Shown here: piece by piece, positions 23,822 through 34,200 of the stretch | How the letters are laid out: every line of letters starts with the position of its first letter | How positions within the stretch are numbered: position 1 is the first letter of the stretch | Source: Eretmocerus hayati | Taxonomy: Eukaryota; Arthropoda; Insecta; Hymenoptera; Aphelinidae | DNA length: 64,000 nucleotides | Direction: 5' to 3' | Assembly: GCA_029851415.1 (NCBI GenBank) | Contig: CM056742.1 | Coordinates: forward strand, 50,570,954 to 50,634,953 | Translations under genes and position numbers: made by a program | Notes under the pieces: model-generated | Seen by the model: the letters and a program-made list of their open reading frames with translations, nothing else | Database searches by the model: none | Told to the model about the DNA's origin: nothing

Positions 23822-24035
23822 TTGTTGTTCCGACATCAACATATTATGAACAAAATATAAGATGGAATCCGCTATAATCCGCTTACAGAGGAGCGGAAAA
23901 TCGAAATTTTTTCACTTTGCCACATTCCAATCCTACATTTACTTTATGGGAGATGAATCTTACTGGAAATCGATACAAAGAAAATGGCGGTTCGCCACCC
24001 GCGGTTTGGCGGGTGGCGATCGCTCCCTTCGCCCG
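23663..24035. mobile_element. MITE with GCGGATACAG ends, copy 2, inverted
   Basis: The reverse-complement relative of 22421-22792. It starts GCGGATACAGGATTCGGATT and includes a long CT run (23740-23768) and CA run (23770-23820). It ends within GGCGATCGCTCCCTTCGCCC, without the outer terminus. Confidence 0.7.
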
Positions 24036-24039
24036 TTGG

Positions 24040-25130
24040 ATTTACGCACGAGTGTGAAGATTTTCCGAGTGCGGAAAGCTTTCGGCAGAGTTGCGTGCGA
24101 TATTTTCCAAAAAAATAAAAAAATAAATAAATTTTTTTTTTTTTTGTGCGGAAAGTTAGTATTCTGCTTGAAAGGTCCGTAACCAAATCACAAAAAGGGC
24201 AGGTGGGGGAGGAGGGCACAGAACGTGGTCCGCAAATTGAGAGAATCGTTCTCAAAACTCAGAAGTGCTAGTAGTTGCTAAGATCCGAGATATGTCAGTT
24301 TGATAAGATAGAGGAAATTTCGAATTTGAGGAAAATTATCACAAAGATGTATGAATGCCATCAGCGACGGGCAAAAATGAATACATGGATTGATGGAATA
24401 ATGAATTATTCTGATGGATGAATAGAAGGAGCTAGGAAAAAAATAATGATAATGATAATGTTCCAAATATACTGGATAGATAGCGCTTTCGACAAAAGAA
24501 AACCGATGGATTTTCTCTAATGGACAATACGTGAATCCATCTCCGACACTCTGTGTTGAGGAGAAGTGTCCGGAGATAATTTACGTTTCCTCTGGACCAA
24601 CAGTCTAAGATAGGTCCGAACTAATGAAACTACGTTGGAAGCACTTGAAGAAAGGTCTCAGTGGTTATATTATACTAACTTGAATTAAACCCATATTCCA
24701 TCGAAGTAAACGATTTCCATGTTCTCATCAATGACTAACCAGAATATTTCAATCGTATGGACTTATAGAGAGGGAAAACTTGAGTAAGTATTACAATTTG
24801 GAGAGATCATAAGTATTCATTCTATTGAGTGAATGAAGTCATTGCATTTGAATTGGGCAGCTTTGAATCAACACGTGGAACAAGAAGTTACTACAGAATT
24901 ACGACAGAGATCATTTGCTAGTCAACGCAGAATCTTCAAGAATGATGTAGAATATCAGGCTAGAAAGAAAATGTGGCAGTGCGTAGAGACACGTACCAGT
25001 AAGTAAGAACATACCTCACACACTGTCGGCGATTTGACGCGCAGTTCTTCACACATTCCGTGTGCAAAAATTTCCATACATACCGAAAAATGTTCCTCAC
25101 GCACTATCTTTACGCACATAAAATTTTTAT
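24040..25130. other. Unassigned intergenic DNA
   Basis: Apart from an A/T homopolymer tract near 24110-24145 and a TAATGA repeat near 24442, I see no feature. The TACGCAC-type motif begins to appear around 25020. Confidence 0.45.
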
Positions 25131-25249
25131 TTAAAAAAAAAACTAGGAGAAATTAGTACATCAAGTAACAAGGGTGCAAAGTACTTTTTCGCAATTTTCC
25201 GATGTTTGGGTGCCTACAAAATTGCGAAAAATAACTTTCGCGCCTCGCA

Positions 25250-25342
25250 CATGAGGTCCCCGCTTCCGAGCGATTATTTCAACCCTCGCCTCTGGCTCGG
25301 GTCGAAAACCGATCGCTCAGAAGCGAGCTACAACCTCATAAA
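25250..25342. repeat. GC-rich hairpin
   Basis: ATGAGGTCCCCGCTTCCGAG pairs with the GCGAGCTACAACCTCAT side, with GAGCGAT / GATCGCTC inside. This is the first of a chain of palindromes running to 26340. Confidence 0.6.
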
Positions 25343-25370
25343 CTCGGTGTGAAATATACTATTTTGCAAC

Positions 25371-25648
25371 TGTGTGCGCGAAGTTGTAAAAAGTGAGACT
25401 TCTCTTCATTATTTACAGTGCGAGAAGTAATGCGTGAATGACCTCTCGCACAGTTATACATTTACGCACTGGTGGAGCGTGCGTGAAATTAGATTCTCGC
25501 TCTAATGCCTTTTCATTCACGCACAGTTCCAGAATATGATGTCACGTCATCCCTCTGAGTTTGGCCTTTCTTCGAAACTTCGTTTTTAAGATGATCTTGC
25601 TCGGACAGTGGTGCATTTGATTACAACTTCACGCACAGTTGCAAAATA
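25371..25648. mobile_element. GCAACTGTGTGCG MITE, copy 1
   Basis: Inverted ends GCAACTGTGTGCGCGAAGTT and AACTTCACGCACAGTTGC enclose GCGAGAAGTAATGCGTGAAT and CCCTCTGAGTTTGGCC-type sequence. A clear second copy lies at 58436-58704. The edges touch ATATACTATTTT and AATAGTACATTT. Confidence 0.75.
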
Positions 25649-26340
25649 GTACATTTCGATACAAGGGCGTAAAACGTTTTATTCGCATCCGAGTGATGGG
25701 TTTCCGTCCCGAGCCGCAGGCGAGGGTCGGAATCATCACGAGGATGCGAATATAGTACATTATTGCCCTGGCGTTCGCCCAGTTCGGGCGCTAGGACAGT
25801 TTATTTCCCGAGCGAAGCGAGGGAAATAAGTCCTCCGCGCCCGAAATGGGCCTGCGAGCACAGGGCAATAATGATTTTTCATCATGAGAATCCTAAAACC
25901 GCATTTGAATGCGGCATTTTTAGGTTAGAATGATGAAAATAGGTTTTACGTCCGTGTATCTAACTATACTTTTTGATAAACTGTGAATAAAAGTCAACAA
26001 ACTGTGCGCAAAGTGCACTTTTACGCACAGTGTATCGAAAAATAGTATACGCAACACGTGCGAGAAGTTTCCGCACACGTTGCCAACTCGCGCGAGAAGT
26101 AACATTCACGCACACTTCGAAACTTCTCGCACTTGTTGCGTAATATACTTTTCGATACACTGTGCGTAAAAGTGCACTTTGCGCACAGTTTGTCGACTTT
26201 TACTCACAGTTCATCGAAAAGTATAGTTAGATACACGGCCGTAAAACCTATTATTCGCCTGCGGCTCGGGCCGAAAATCCATCACTCGGACGCGAATAAA
26301 ACGTTTTACACCCTTGTATCGAAATGTACTAATTACGCAC
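25642..26340. repeat. Nested palindrome block
   Basis: The outer stem 25642-25700 pairs with 26280-26336 (TTTCGATACAAGGGCGTAAA and complement). An inner stem 25957-26060 pairs with 26128-26238, centred on GTGCGCAAAGTGCACTTTTA and TACGCAACACGTGCGAGAAG. An inserted repeat at 25760-25935 has its own CATTATTGCCCTG / CAGGGCAATAATG ends. Confidence 0.75.
25760..25935. repeat. CCCGAAATGGGC repeat, copy 2
   Basis: Related to 23490-23640 through GTCCTCCGCGCCCGAAATGGGC and the GCGGCATTTTTAGGTTAGAA tail. Its termini TTATTGCCCTG and CAGGGCAATAA are inverted. It interrupts the nested palindrome block. Confidence 0.6.
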
Positions 26341-26892
26341 GACTTTCCGAAATGAGTGCGTAAAAGTAAACTTTGCGCACAGTTGTGACCTCTGCGACCT
26401 GCGCAAAAGTACCTTTGCGCACCATTCTCCGGGCGCAAAATTACAACTGTGCGCAAAGTTTCACTTCTACGCACGAGAATTTTGGGAACGAGAGCGCAAA
26501 AGTTGCGCCCGTGTTGTTTACCATACTTTTTGTCATTGGTCCGGAAAGTTGTTCCCCGCGTTCTATGCCTTGGAAGATGAGGGAGGATAGGGCGCGGGCG
26601 GGGTTCAGCGGCGGAGCCCCCCGACTAAAAAGAAATTCTAAAAATTTATCAAAAAAAAATCTTCCGTTTTCTATATTTTATGTCACCGCATCGTTGGAAT
26701 ATGCTGTATTTAACTCTCAAAAGAGCCAATATCAGACAAAATTAGAATAAGTGAGTGAACAAAAATTATTGTAAGAAACAAAGAGAACCATTTTTGCCAT
26801 TAGAGAATAGACTTCATGGAAAGTATCATCGTCATATCCTATGGCAAAAGATTGATGATGCTCAAGTCATTTGGATATTTGTTTTCTTGGCT

Positions 26893-27185
26893 TTAAGTCG
26901 TAAACTCGTTTGCTCCAAATTCAATCGGCTGTGGACCTCGATCGCGTTTGATTCGAAAATTAAAACCAGTGAAAACGTCTCTGATGAGAAATCTCCTCGG
27001 CTACCAGTCGTAAATCGCACTTGCTCCAAATTAAATTGTTAGTGGATCTTGATCGCGTTTGCTCCGAACTCTGGAAGTGAAAACATCTCTGATGAGAAAT
27101 TTTTTCGGATGCTCATTGTAAATAGCGTTTGCTCTGAATCGAATTGGCCGTGGATCTCGATCGCGTTCACTCCGAAATGCTCCAA
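26893..27185. repeat. Tandem repeat, about 110 bp x 2.7
   Basis: Three consecutive units share GTCGTAAA...TTTGCTCC, GTGGA(C/T)CT(C/T)GATCGCGTTTG and AAAAC(G/A)TCTCTGATGAGAAA. They begin near 26896, 27007 and 27116. Units are diverged by roughly 15-20 percent. It looks like a short satellite. Confidence 0.75.
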
Positions 27186-27329
27186 AAGTGAAGGCATTTG
27201 TTTCCTGTGAGTTACGTGCCTCGGAGTGTTGCCTCTCGTCATGGCTCGCGCGGACTTGCACACATCGGAGATCAAGGGTACCAACCAAACCAACCAAAGT
27301 GGGAAGTCCGAGAAAATTCGAAATTCGAT

Positions 27330-27427
27330 TACAACTTTGCGCACGATCAAGAGAACTTTGCGCACGATCGAGAGCACTTTGCGTACGAACAAGACAACTT
27401 TGCGTACGATTTTGAACTTTGCGCACT
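27330..27427. repeat. 21-bp tandem repeat x 4.5
   Basis: The unit is approximately AACTTTGCGCACGATCRAGAR. A GCAC/GTAC variant alternates in later copies. The period of 21 keeps one frame open (NFAHDQE-like heptads), but no gene is supported. The unit contains the TTTGCGCAC word of the neighbouring palindrome block. Confidence 0.8.
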
Positions 27428-27955
27428 GAAAATCGAGCCTAAAAAAATTCCACTCAACTTTGCGCACCGGACACCCACCCGCGAAGTAACTTCTTCGCAC
27501 AACTTTACGCACACAATGGCAAAAAATCTAGTACCATCAAATGAAATCTTTCCCTTCCGAAAGGGCTAAAGAGAATTATACTCTGAAGACTAGAACACGG
27601 CCACGGACGGGATTCATATGTTTCCAACATCGCACGTTAAAAGGATTACAAATCCAAAGAAAATTCAACTTCAATTTGAGATCCTATTTACTTTTGAATT
27701 GACTATTTTTGAGAGAGTCATCCAATAGATTGTCGTGATTTGGATTAAGTAATCTAGCCCCCATCCTCAACGGGAATCCGATGTTGATGGATGTCAATAA
27801 TGATGAGTTTTATGATGCATTGAGGGTCATGATAAACTAAAAAATGAGATGTCGGGCTCGGGATTCAGCCCAGAAACTCACTATACATTAAAGATGATGG
27901 TAATATGATAGAAAATCCAAATCAATATGAAGCCTAGCCCTACCAAAAAATATGT

Positions 27956-28213
27956 TTACTTGGTGATGTTGATAATTTTCTTCTCATTAGTTATTTCCAC
28001 GATGACAGTATCAGGATCTGGTACTCTATTGGCTGATATGCATCCATTCGTGATCGTTGTAGGAAGAACAGTATCAGACTGAAATAGAATAATTGAAGTA
28101 GAGATTGAATGCATTTCATTTACACTTTCGGGATCGATTCGAGATGGGCTACGTGAAAAGTGAAAGCTATGGTAGAGTTTCGAATCAACACAATTTCCCA
28201 CGACTTCGTGACC
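27956..28213 (-). CDS. Eaat: EAAT exon 10 (C-terminal tail)
   Basis: The acceptor AATGATAG|GGT keeps phase 0 with exon 9. The frame stays open for 85 codons to a stop at 27956. It encodes a hydrophilic tail rich in Ser/Thr with MHSISTSI. No polypyrimidine-rich acceptor is present, so the boundary is the least certain of the ten. Other nearby AGs give early stops. Confidence 0.65.
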   Translation of the reverse strand, partial: GHEVVGNCVDSKLYHSFHFSRSPSRIDPESVNEMHSISTSIILFQSDTVLPTTITNGCISANRVPDPDTVIVEITNEKKIINITK

Positions 28214-31200
28214 CTATCATTCTTTATCATATGTTATTTATACCTATACAGCCGATTGACCAATCTCATTCTCGAAACTATTCAGATCTAGCCTCTGAAG
28301 CTACACAGTTCCCAAAAACTCGAAGCTACACAACAAAGCATTACTCATTGACTTCTAAAATTGAGAAAGTAGTCTGGCAATTGGAGGATAGTTCCTCTTA
28401 CTTCAAGACGTGGGAAATGATCACGGGCAAATCTCGAAATTATTACTTCTAACGCGTCATTATCTCATACTCACTTGATACTCCGCAGCATCTAAGGCCA
28501 TCAATTCCTTTTTTGATAAGTGTTCAACAATGGCAGCTGCATAACAATCACCTAACATGTTATTGGTCGTTCTCACTCGATCCCTGCAATAAGGAATTTG
28601 TCAATGACAGAAACAAGAATGTATAATTGTGGAGTGCCAAGTGAGTTACTTACACGAACCAGTCGATGGCAAAAAGCAAAGATACGTCTTTTACCGGAGC
28701 ATCGATAGCACTCAAGACCACTAGAAGCAAGACTAGGGCAGCACTTGGTACCGAAGCAGAAGATACCGATGCAGCTGTTGACGTGAGCCTTGAGGAGAAT
28801 GATTCAAGAATCATTAATCATATTCAGATGTTATCGAGTCGAAGGGATGGATTTTTGCGAAGTTCGCGGTATCTGGACTGAAAGATCAGAACTTGATCAT
28901 CACAACTTGGACAACAATAGTCCTTTCTATTTTGAATACTCGCTAATTGACTTCCTGACGCGCACACAGAAGAAAGATGAACTGCAGATTTCGAGATTTG
29001 GTGCCTCGCTCACAGACATGGGTTGCGGTACCAAGACGTACGCTACCGGTTGAAAGTTCGTATACGTCTTAAATCGAGAGGTCCGATTCAGAAACACTAT
29101 TCTTTCGATTTCTCCGGCCTCATTGGTCCAAAAAAACTTCAACTTAGCTAATTTTGTAGTTTTTTCTCGTGTACAAATGGCGTCATGACATTCATGTACA
29201 CTCAATCATTGCCTTGAATATTGTTGTACACTATACTTATCTAAATACCTAACGTTCGCAACTATGCGTATTTATCGATCGTTCGGTTGCAATAGTGTGT
29301 TTGGTGTTGTCTTATGTTTTTAAGTTTGTCTGCTCATGTCTGTCACGGGATTAAGACGTTGTTTGTGTTGCGTCCAGAAATAAAGACACGTGTTATTATG
29401 ATGAATCAGTGGCTCTGATTCATTGTGTTGCGAGTGAGTGTACCAAGTTGGAGGCTCGTCCTGAATAGGACAACCAAGGACAATAGTGTGAACCGACGGA
29501 ATGAGGACCCAAAATAGCGAATATTTGCTGCAGAGAGATTGCACAGACGCTGGGTCAGTATCGTTCGATGCGCCGATACCAAGTCCAAGATCACCTGATG
29601 CTGCATCTGGTTTCCGTGGATTTCTAGGTGAGGGCACCAACCAAGACCGTGTTATTATGCGTGAGCCGGTCATTCATTGCCCTGTGGCTCCTCTCGTATC
29701 CGGGATGATTGAAACTAGAGCTACCCACGGCGTTGCGCCCGGTGATAATTCGCATGACGAGGAGTCGCTTACTATCTTGGGTGACCCTGGTTCTACTGCG
29801 CCTATTGTTGAAGTATCTGGAATGCACTTTGTGGTGCTGTTGTACCTGCGACGTTTGGTGCTGACACTGCTACATCTTCTATAAATTCAAACGCAAAGCC
29901 TGCTCCGTCTGCTGCGGTTGCGGCGATCGGCGTTGGTGGTTCTGATCACCATGTCGTCTCTGGTAGCGCTGTTCTCGACGGCGCGGCGCTGCGGCCGACA
30001 TCTCTGGAAAATATGTTGATGTCGGGCGAGCCATTGGTGCAATGTGTTCAACCTATGCCGCCGCAGCGTACCCTCGGCACGTTGGTGGTGCGCACTTTCA
30101 CGATCCAGAGATCGAGGATTTGGCTATTGAACTACGCCAACGAGATCGAGATTCCATCGCTGAACGTCGAGCATGGTAAACAGAACGGCGCGTTAGAATG
30201 TAGGAGCGGTGGTTACTTATGCAGCCGAGAGAGCTTTTTGGGCAGCGACCACAACAGCTGAGTTCAAATACTTTTCACATTTAAACACATAACGCTATTC
30301 CTAACATTCATCGCACAACTGCATCATTCACAAACTCAACGACAATTTTTACTCGCTCCGCCACACAACATGACAAACCATTGCACCCAAAAGCAGATGA
30401 GTATGACGAAGAGGCATCTTCACGGAAATACATTGACCAGTTCAAGTTATAGCTCTCGCAAGTGGACGGGATGACAGAGCTGAGGCTATCATGTTGGTAT
30501 CTTGCTTGCGAGGGAAGGCATATAAAAGACAATATCGATCCAGAAACGATTAGCTGTGAATCTTTACAGTCGAGTCTAGATCTCCATTTCGGGGATTCTC
30601 ATCTTCAGGCTATAAATGTTTCACTTCTTCACAATCGAAAACAGGGCTTCGACGAAGACTTTTCATCTTTAGCCTCCAATATCCCAAGATTAGTTCAGAA
30701 CATTTTCGAAATTTCTCCGATTGGGGAACAGGATCGGATTGCTCGTTCAAAGTTCATAGCTGCAATTCATGATCTCTGGATCCGCGAAATATCACAACCA
30801 GAAGATATATCTTCAATAAAGAAATCACTAGCTCGGGCCACGGAAATAAAGGTGATGTGAGACGGAAATCGTAAAGAGCATTATTATAGAAACCTTTCAA
30901 AATCGGATCAGTACAGTCAGGCATCTACACAGTATACAAAACAAAGCGCAAATGACCCGATTGCCACCGAAAATAGACTGCCACGACGCCTGCAGGCCAG
31001 CCGCCGCACTTCGGTGCAGCCGGCTCATGGGAAAATCGCGCGGACTCGTCCGGTTGCTTTAGCACATGGCAGCGTGTAAATACTCATAATATTATCATGG
31101 ATGATCAATTGTGTCGTCGAAACTTGTGAAAATCGAAACTAGAAGTGTTCCCGCATGCATTGTGTAGGCCGTTGGTTGTCGTCGGCAGAGTGATTTTGTG

Positions 31201-34200
31201 CTTTAACGATAAATGTTGTGACATTCGCTGGTTCCGCACAGGTCAGCAGAAGACGCGAGCAGCGACCGGACAGTCAGCAGCGAGTGCGTCCTTGCGTGTA
31301 GAAAACCTCATTGTATCTCAACTCTTATCCTCAGATCGACTTCATGATTAAGATGGTCATTGTCGAGGCGATGCTCTTAAGGCGATGCGGTCACCGTGCA
31401 ACCCGGAAATTATATCTTATTTGGATGTAAATCAAAAAATTTTCTCGAAACGAAGTTGGAGACGATTTGTCCATTACGTATTATCATCTGAATTGTGGTG
31501 GATAACTCGTCATTTTTCATTAATCCCAAGACTATCGGTGATGAACGAGAATAACTTGCCCGCGGGTACTTTCTAACCTACAAATTGGCACATTTTCGTT
31601 CACAAAACTCTCAAAATCTAGTCCGATTTGGGCCAAACGAAGAGTTATCCAGGCCAAGTTAGATGATAATAAAGCCTGGATAACTCGTCGTTTAGCCCAT
31701 AATGGAAAAGATTTTGAGAGTTCTGTGAACAAAGTTCATCGTGCACGGTGACCGCATCGCCTTTGCACAACCTCCCGGCATCGCTCCGATAAAATCAGAA
31801 AAATTGTTGAAAAATACGTGTTTACGCTCTCGCGCGCCGTGACTTTCTATCGAAAAAAGTAAGCGATAAGCTGTCTAGCAAAGATTTTCCCTGCACATGA
31901 TCTGATTCAGAAACGTGTGAGCTTCCACCACCTCAAATTTGATAGCAGTCTGACAATCAGAGGGAGACCAAGAGGAACATTTCTTGATCTTCTCATGTTA
32001 GCTTATACAAGAGAGTCCGCGTGATTTTGCGCAGGTAGTGCGCGCGGCGCTCACCAGGCGAGCGTCGGTAGAGTCGGCTATCCCCTCCAACTCAAGTCAC
32101 GGTGGCCATACAAAAAATACAACTTTCCACTTGCTGGTCGTGTGGTCTTGACGGGCACATCCGCTCAAGCTGCTCAACCAATGTCAACAAGGGGAACTGA
32201 GACACGTGAAGTTAGACGAGGTAAGCTTGACTTCGATGAATTCGGTCCTTGACAGAAACTCGATGGGTGATTCTGATTTTGGGCAAATTGGGAGGATTAC
32301 TGGAATTTCTAACGGAACCGACGGCTATCTCGGGTCGATCGAATCACAAGGCAGACTGCAAAATTGATTCTGGCTCAGATGCGTTAATTATAATTATATG
32401 AAATAATTATTATGAGAGTAAATAATTATTCATGAGAAATTTATGGTGAATGAGAAATTTCGAACAACCATCAATTTTCCAATTTTGAGATACCCAACAG
32501 GAGTAGTAGTGAGGACTATTTGCAGAACATCGGTTCTCATAGATTCATAAACTCAGTCAGGCGGTTTACGTTGCTGAAATAGAAGATGCCCTTGTATCTT
32601 GGGTACGGATTTCCTCAAGAGAGTAGGCATCACGACGGCAATCGAAGAGGTTTTATTGGGCGAATCTACCCCCTCAGTTCAGTCGCATGAGTTTGATCTT
32701 GAAAGGACAGTCGGTAAGAATCGACGGAAATTGATAGCACGTTTCAGGATCCAGGAGTACTTTACTCCTTTATTCTTCGAAGTTTCGAGCGCGATTTTGT
32801 CAAATTAAATCAAGTTTATACGTTTTTGTTAGAATACCAGACGCAATCGTCTTACAGTGAGGAAACAGGAAGATGAAATTCAAGAGGGCATAAAATTGAG
32901 TTGTTGGACCCATAACTCACCAAACGGCAAGTTTCTCTGATTCCTATCCATTTGAGAGGCATAGTTGAAAAGGTGATAGAGGAAATAAAGAGACATAGCG
33001 TAATAAGGAAATCCAGAAGTACTTACGAGGAACACCCAGGGGTCGTGGAACACGGATTTTGCTGAAACTCTGGGGATAGTCTCCTTTTACCGTCAAAAGA
33101 TGAAACCCAGCACAGCACTTGCAAATGCCCAACCGTTTTCGAGCTGTAGCTCATAACATTAGCATTACGAGTATATCTATATATATTTTTTGAAAATGGG
33201 CCTATATGGGCAATACTAATGTCGTAGGCTGTATTCACATTTTGGTGGTAAACGGAGACTATTCCCAGAGTTTCAGTCAAATCCGTGCCCCACAACCCCT
33301 GGGTGCTCCTTGTTAGTGTTCGCCGGTGGTCATAAAGATCAGAAAAAATGGGCCTATTCGATTTTGTGTTGATCACCGTAGACTTGATGCTTTGACCAAA
33401 AAGGACTCATACCCGTTGCCGAAAATCGATGAAATTTTGCCTGCAGCGGGTCCCGCTTAATGTGCTCGCGGATAATAGAATCAATCGTTCAATGTGATCA
33501 GAGTCGCTGTTTTCGACCCGATTGTATATAGACTGATGTAAAATTTATCAGACTTTGTAATCGAATTTTTGGCTATTGTGATCACAACAAGAGCCCGTCG
33601 CAAGACAGCTGGATTATTTACCAACCAAGAAAAGCTCAGTCTTGCCTCTGAAGTCACACTACCTATATTCGTTTGTAATCTTCTGCCTGAGTCTTTGTCC
33701 GATCGCGATTCTATCATCAAAAATGAGTAGACAAACCGATCACAGTGTTAATGAACGATTGAAACTGTTTGCATAATGCGATCTTCTAACCAAAGGCGTG
33801 ACTCAGCGTGATGCTGTATTAAAAAAATACAACGAAGTTATCATGAAACAAGTCTCGTTCAAAGAGATCAGAGTACATATAGAGGTCTTTAGACAAGGCG
33901 CATACCAATATCCTAATCAATTCGACCTGTATAATCAGAACTTCTCATTGTAAGTACACTTCATCGCATTCAACAGGAATCAAGAATTAACTTCTTTTCT
34001 CATGATATAGGATGTTGCCTATAATATTTATATTAGACAGTTGTGTGAAAATGCATCCATCATTCATTAAGACGTTCACTGCGATGGGCCCCACGGGTGG
34101 GGCCCACGCGTCCTCCCTGTAGGCGTTTCAGCTCACGTTTAACAGCGAAGATGTATCCAACGGCTTATGCCGTGAGTGTTTCTCGTTATTCATGTTGTAA

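Larger units (their letters stand above)
29300..33455 (+). mobile_element. Decayed Gypsy-like LTR retrotransposon in EAAT intron 7
   Basis: Pieces in order on +: a tRNA-Pro-like primer site (29449-29466), gag-like coding remains (30440-30860), an inserted TTAA MITE (31381-31761) and an RT fragment (33344-33452). The interval 31762-33180 shows nothing recognisable. No 3' LTR was found, and stops break every piece. It is antisense to the host gene. Joining these pieces into one element is inference from order and strand. Confidence 0.5.

Noticed and set aside
23192..23849. Open frames rich in His-Thr or Ser-Leu
   Set aside because: They are translations of CA, CT and CCCACA microsatellites.
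25000..27430. Regularly repeated TTTGCGCAC/TTACGCAC words considered as a CRISPR-like or clustered array
   Set aside because: Spacing is irregular, orientation is mixed and the words form nested stems of transposable elements; the genome is eukaryotic.
27198..27569. A 123-codon frame across the 21-bp tandem repeat
   Set aside because: It is open because the repeat period is a multiple of three; composition and context are of repetitive DNA next to a palindrome block.
28105..28452. A 115-codon + frame overlapping the EAAT 3' exons
   Set aside because: It is the antisense of exon 10 and intron 9; the - strand exons have matching phases and conserved EAAT motifs.
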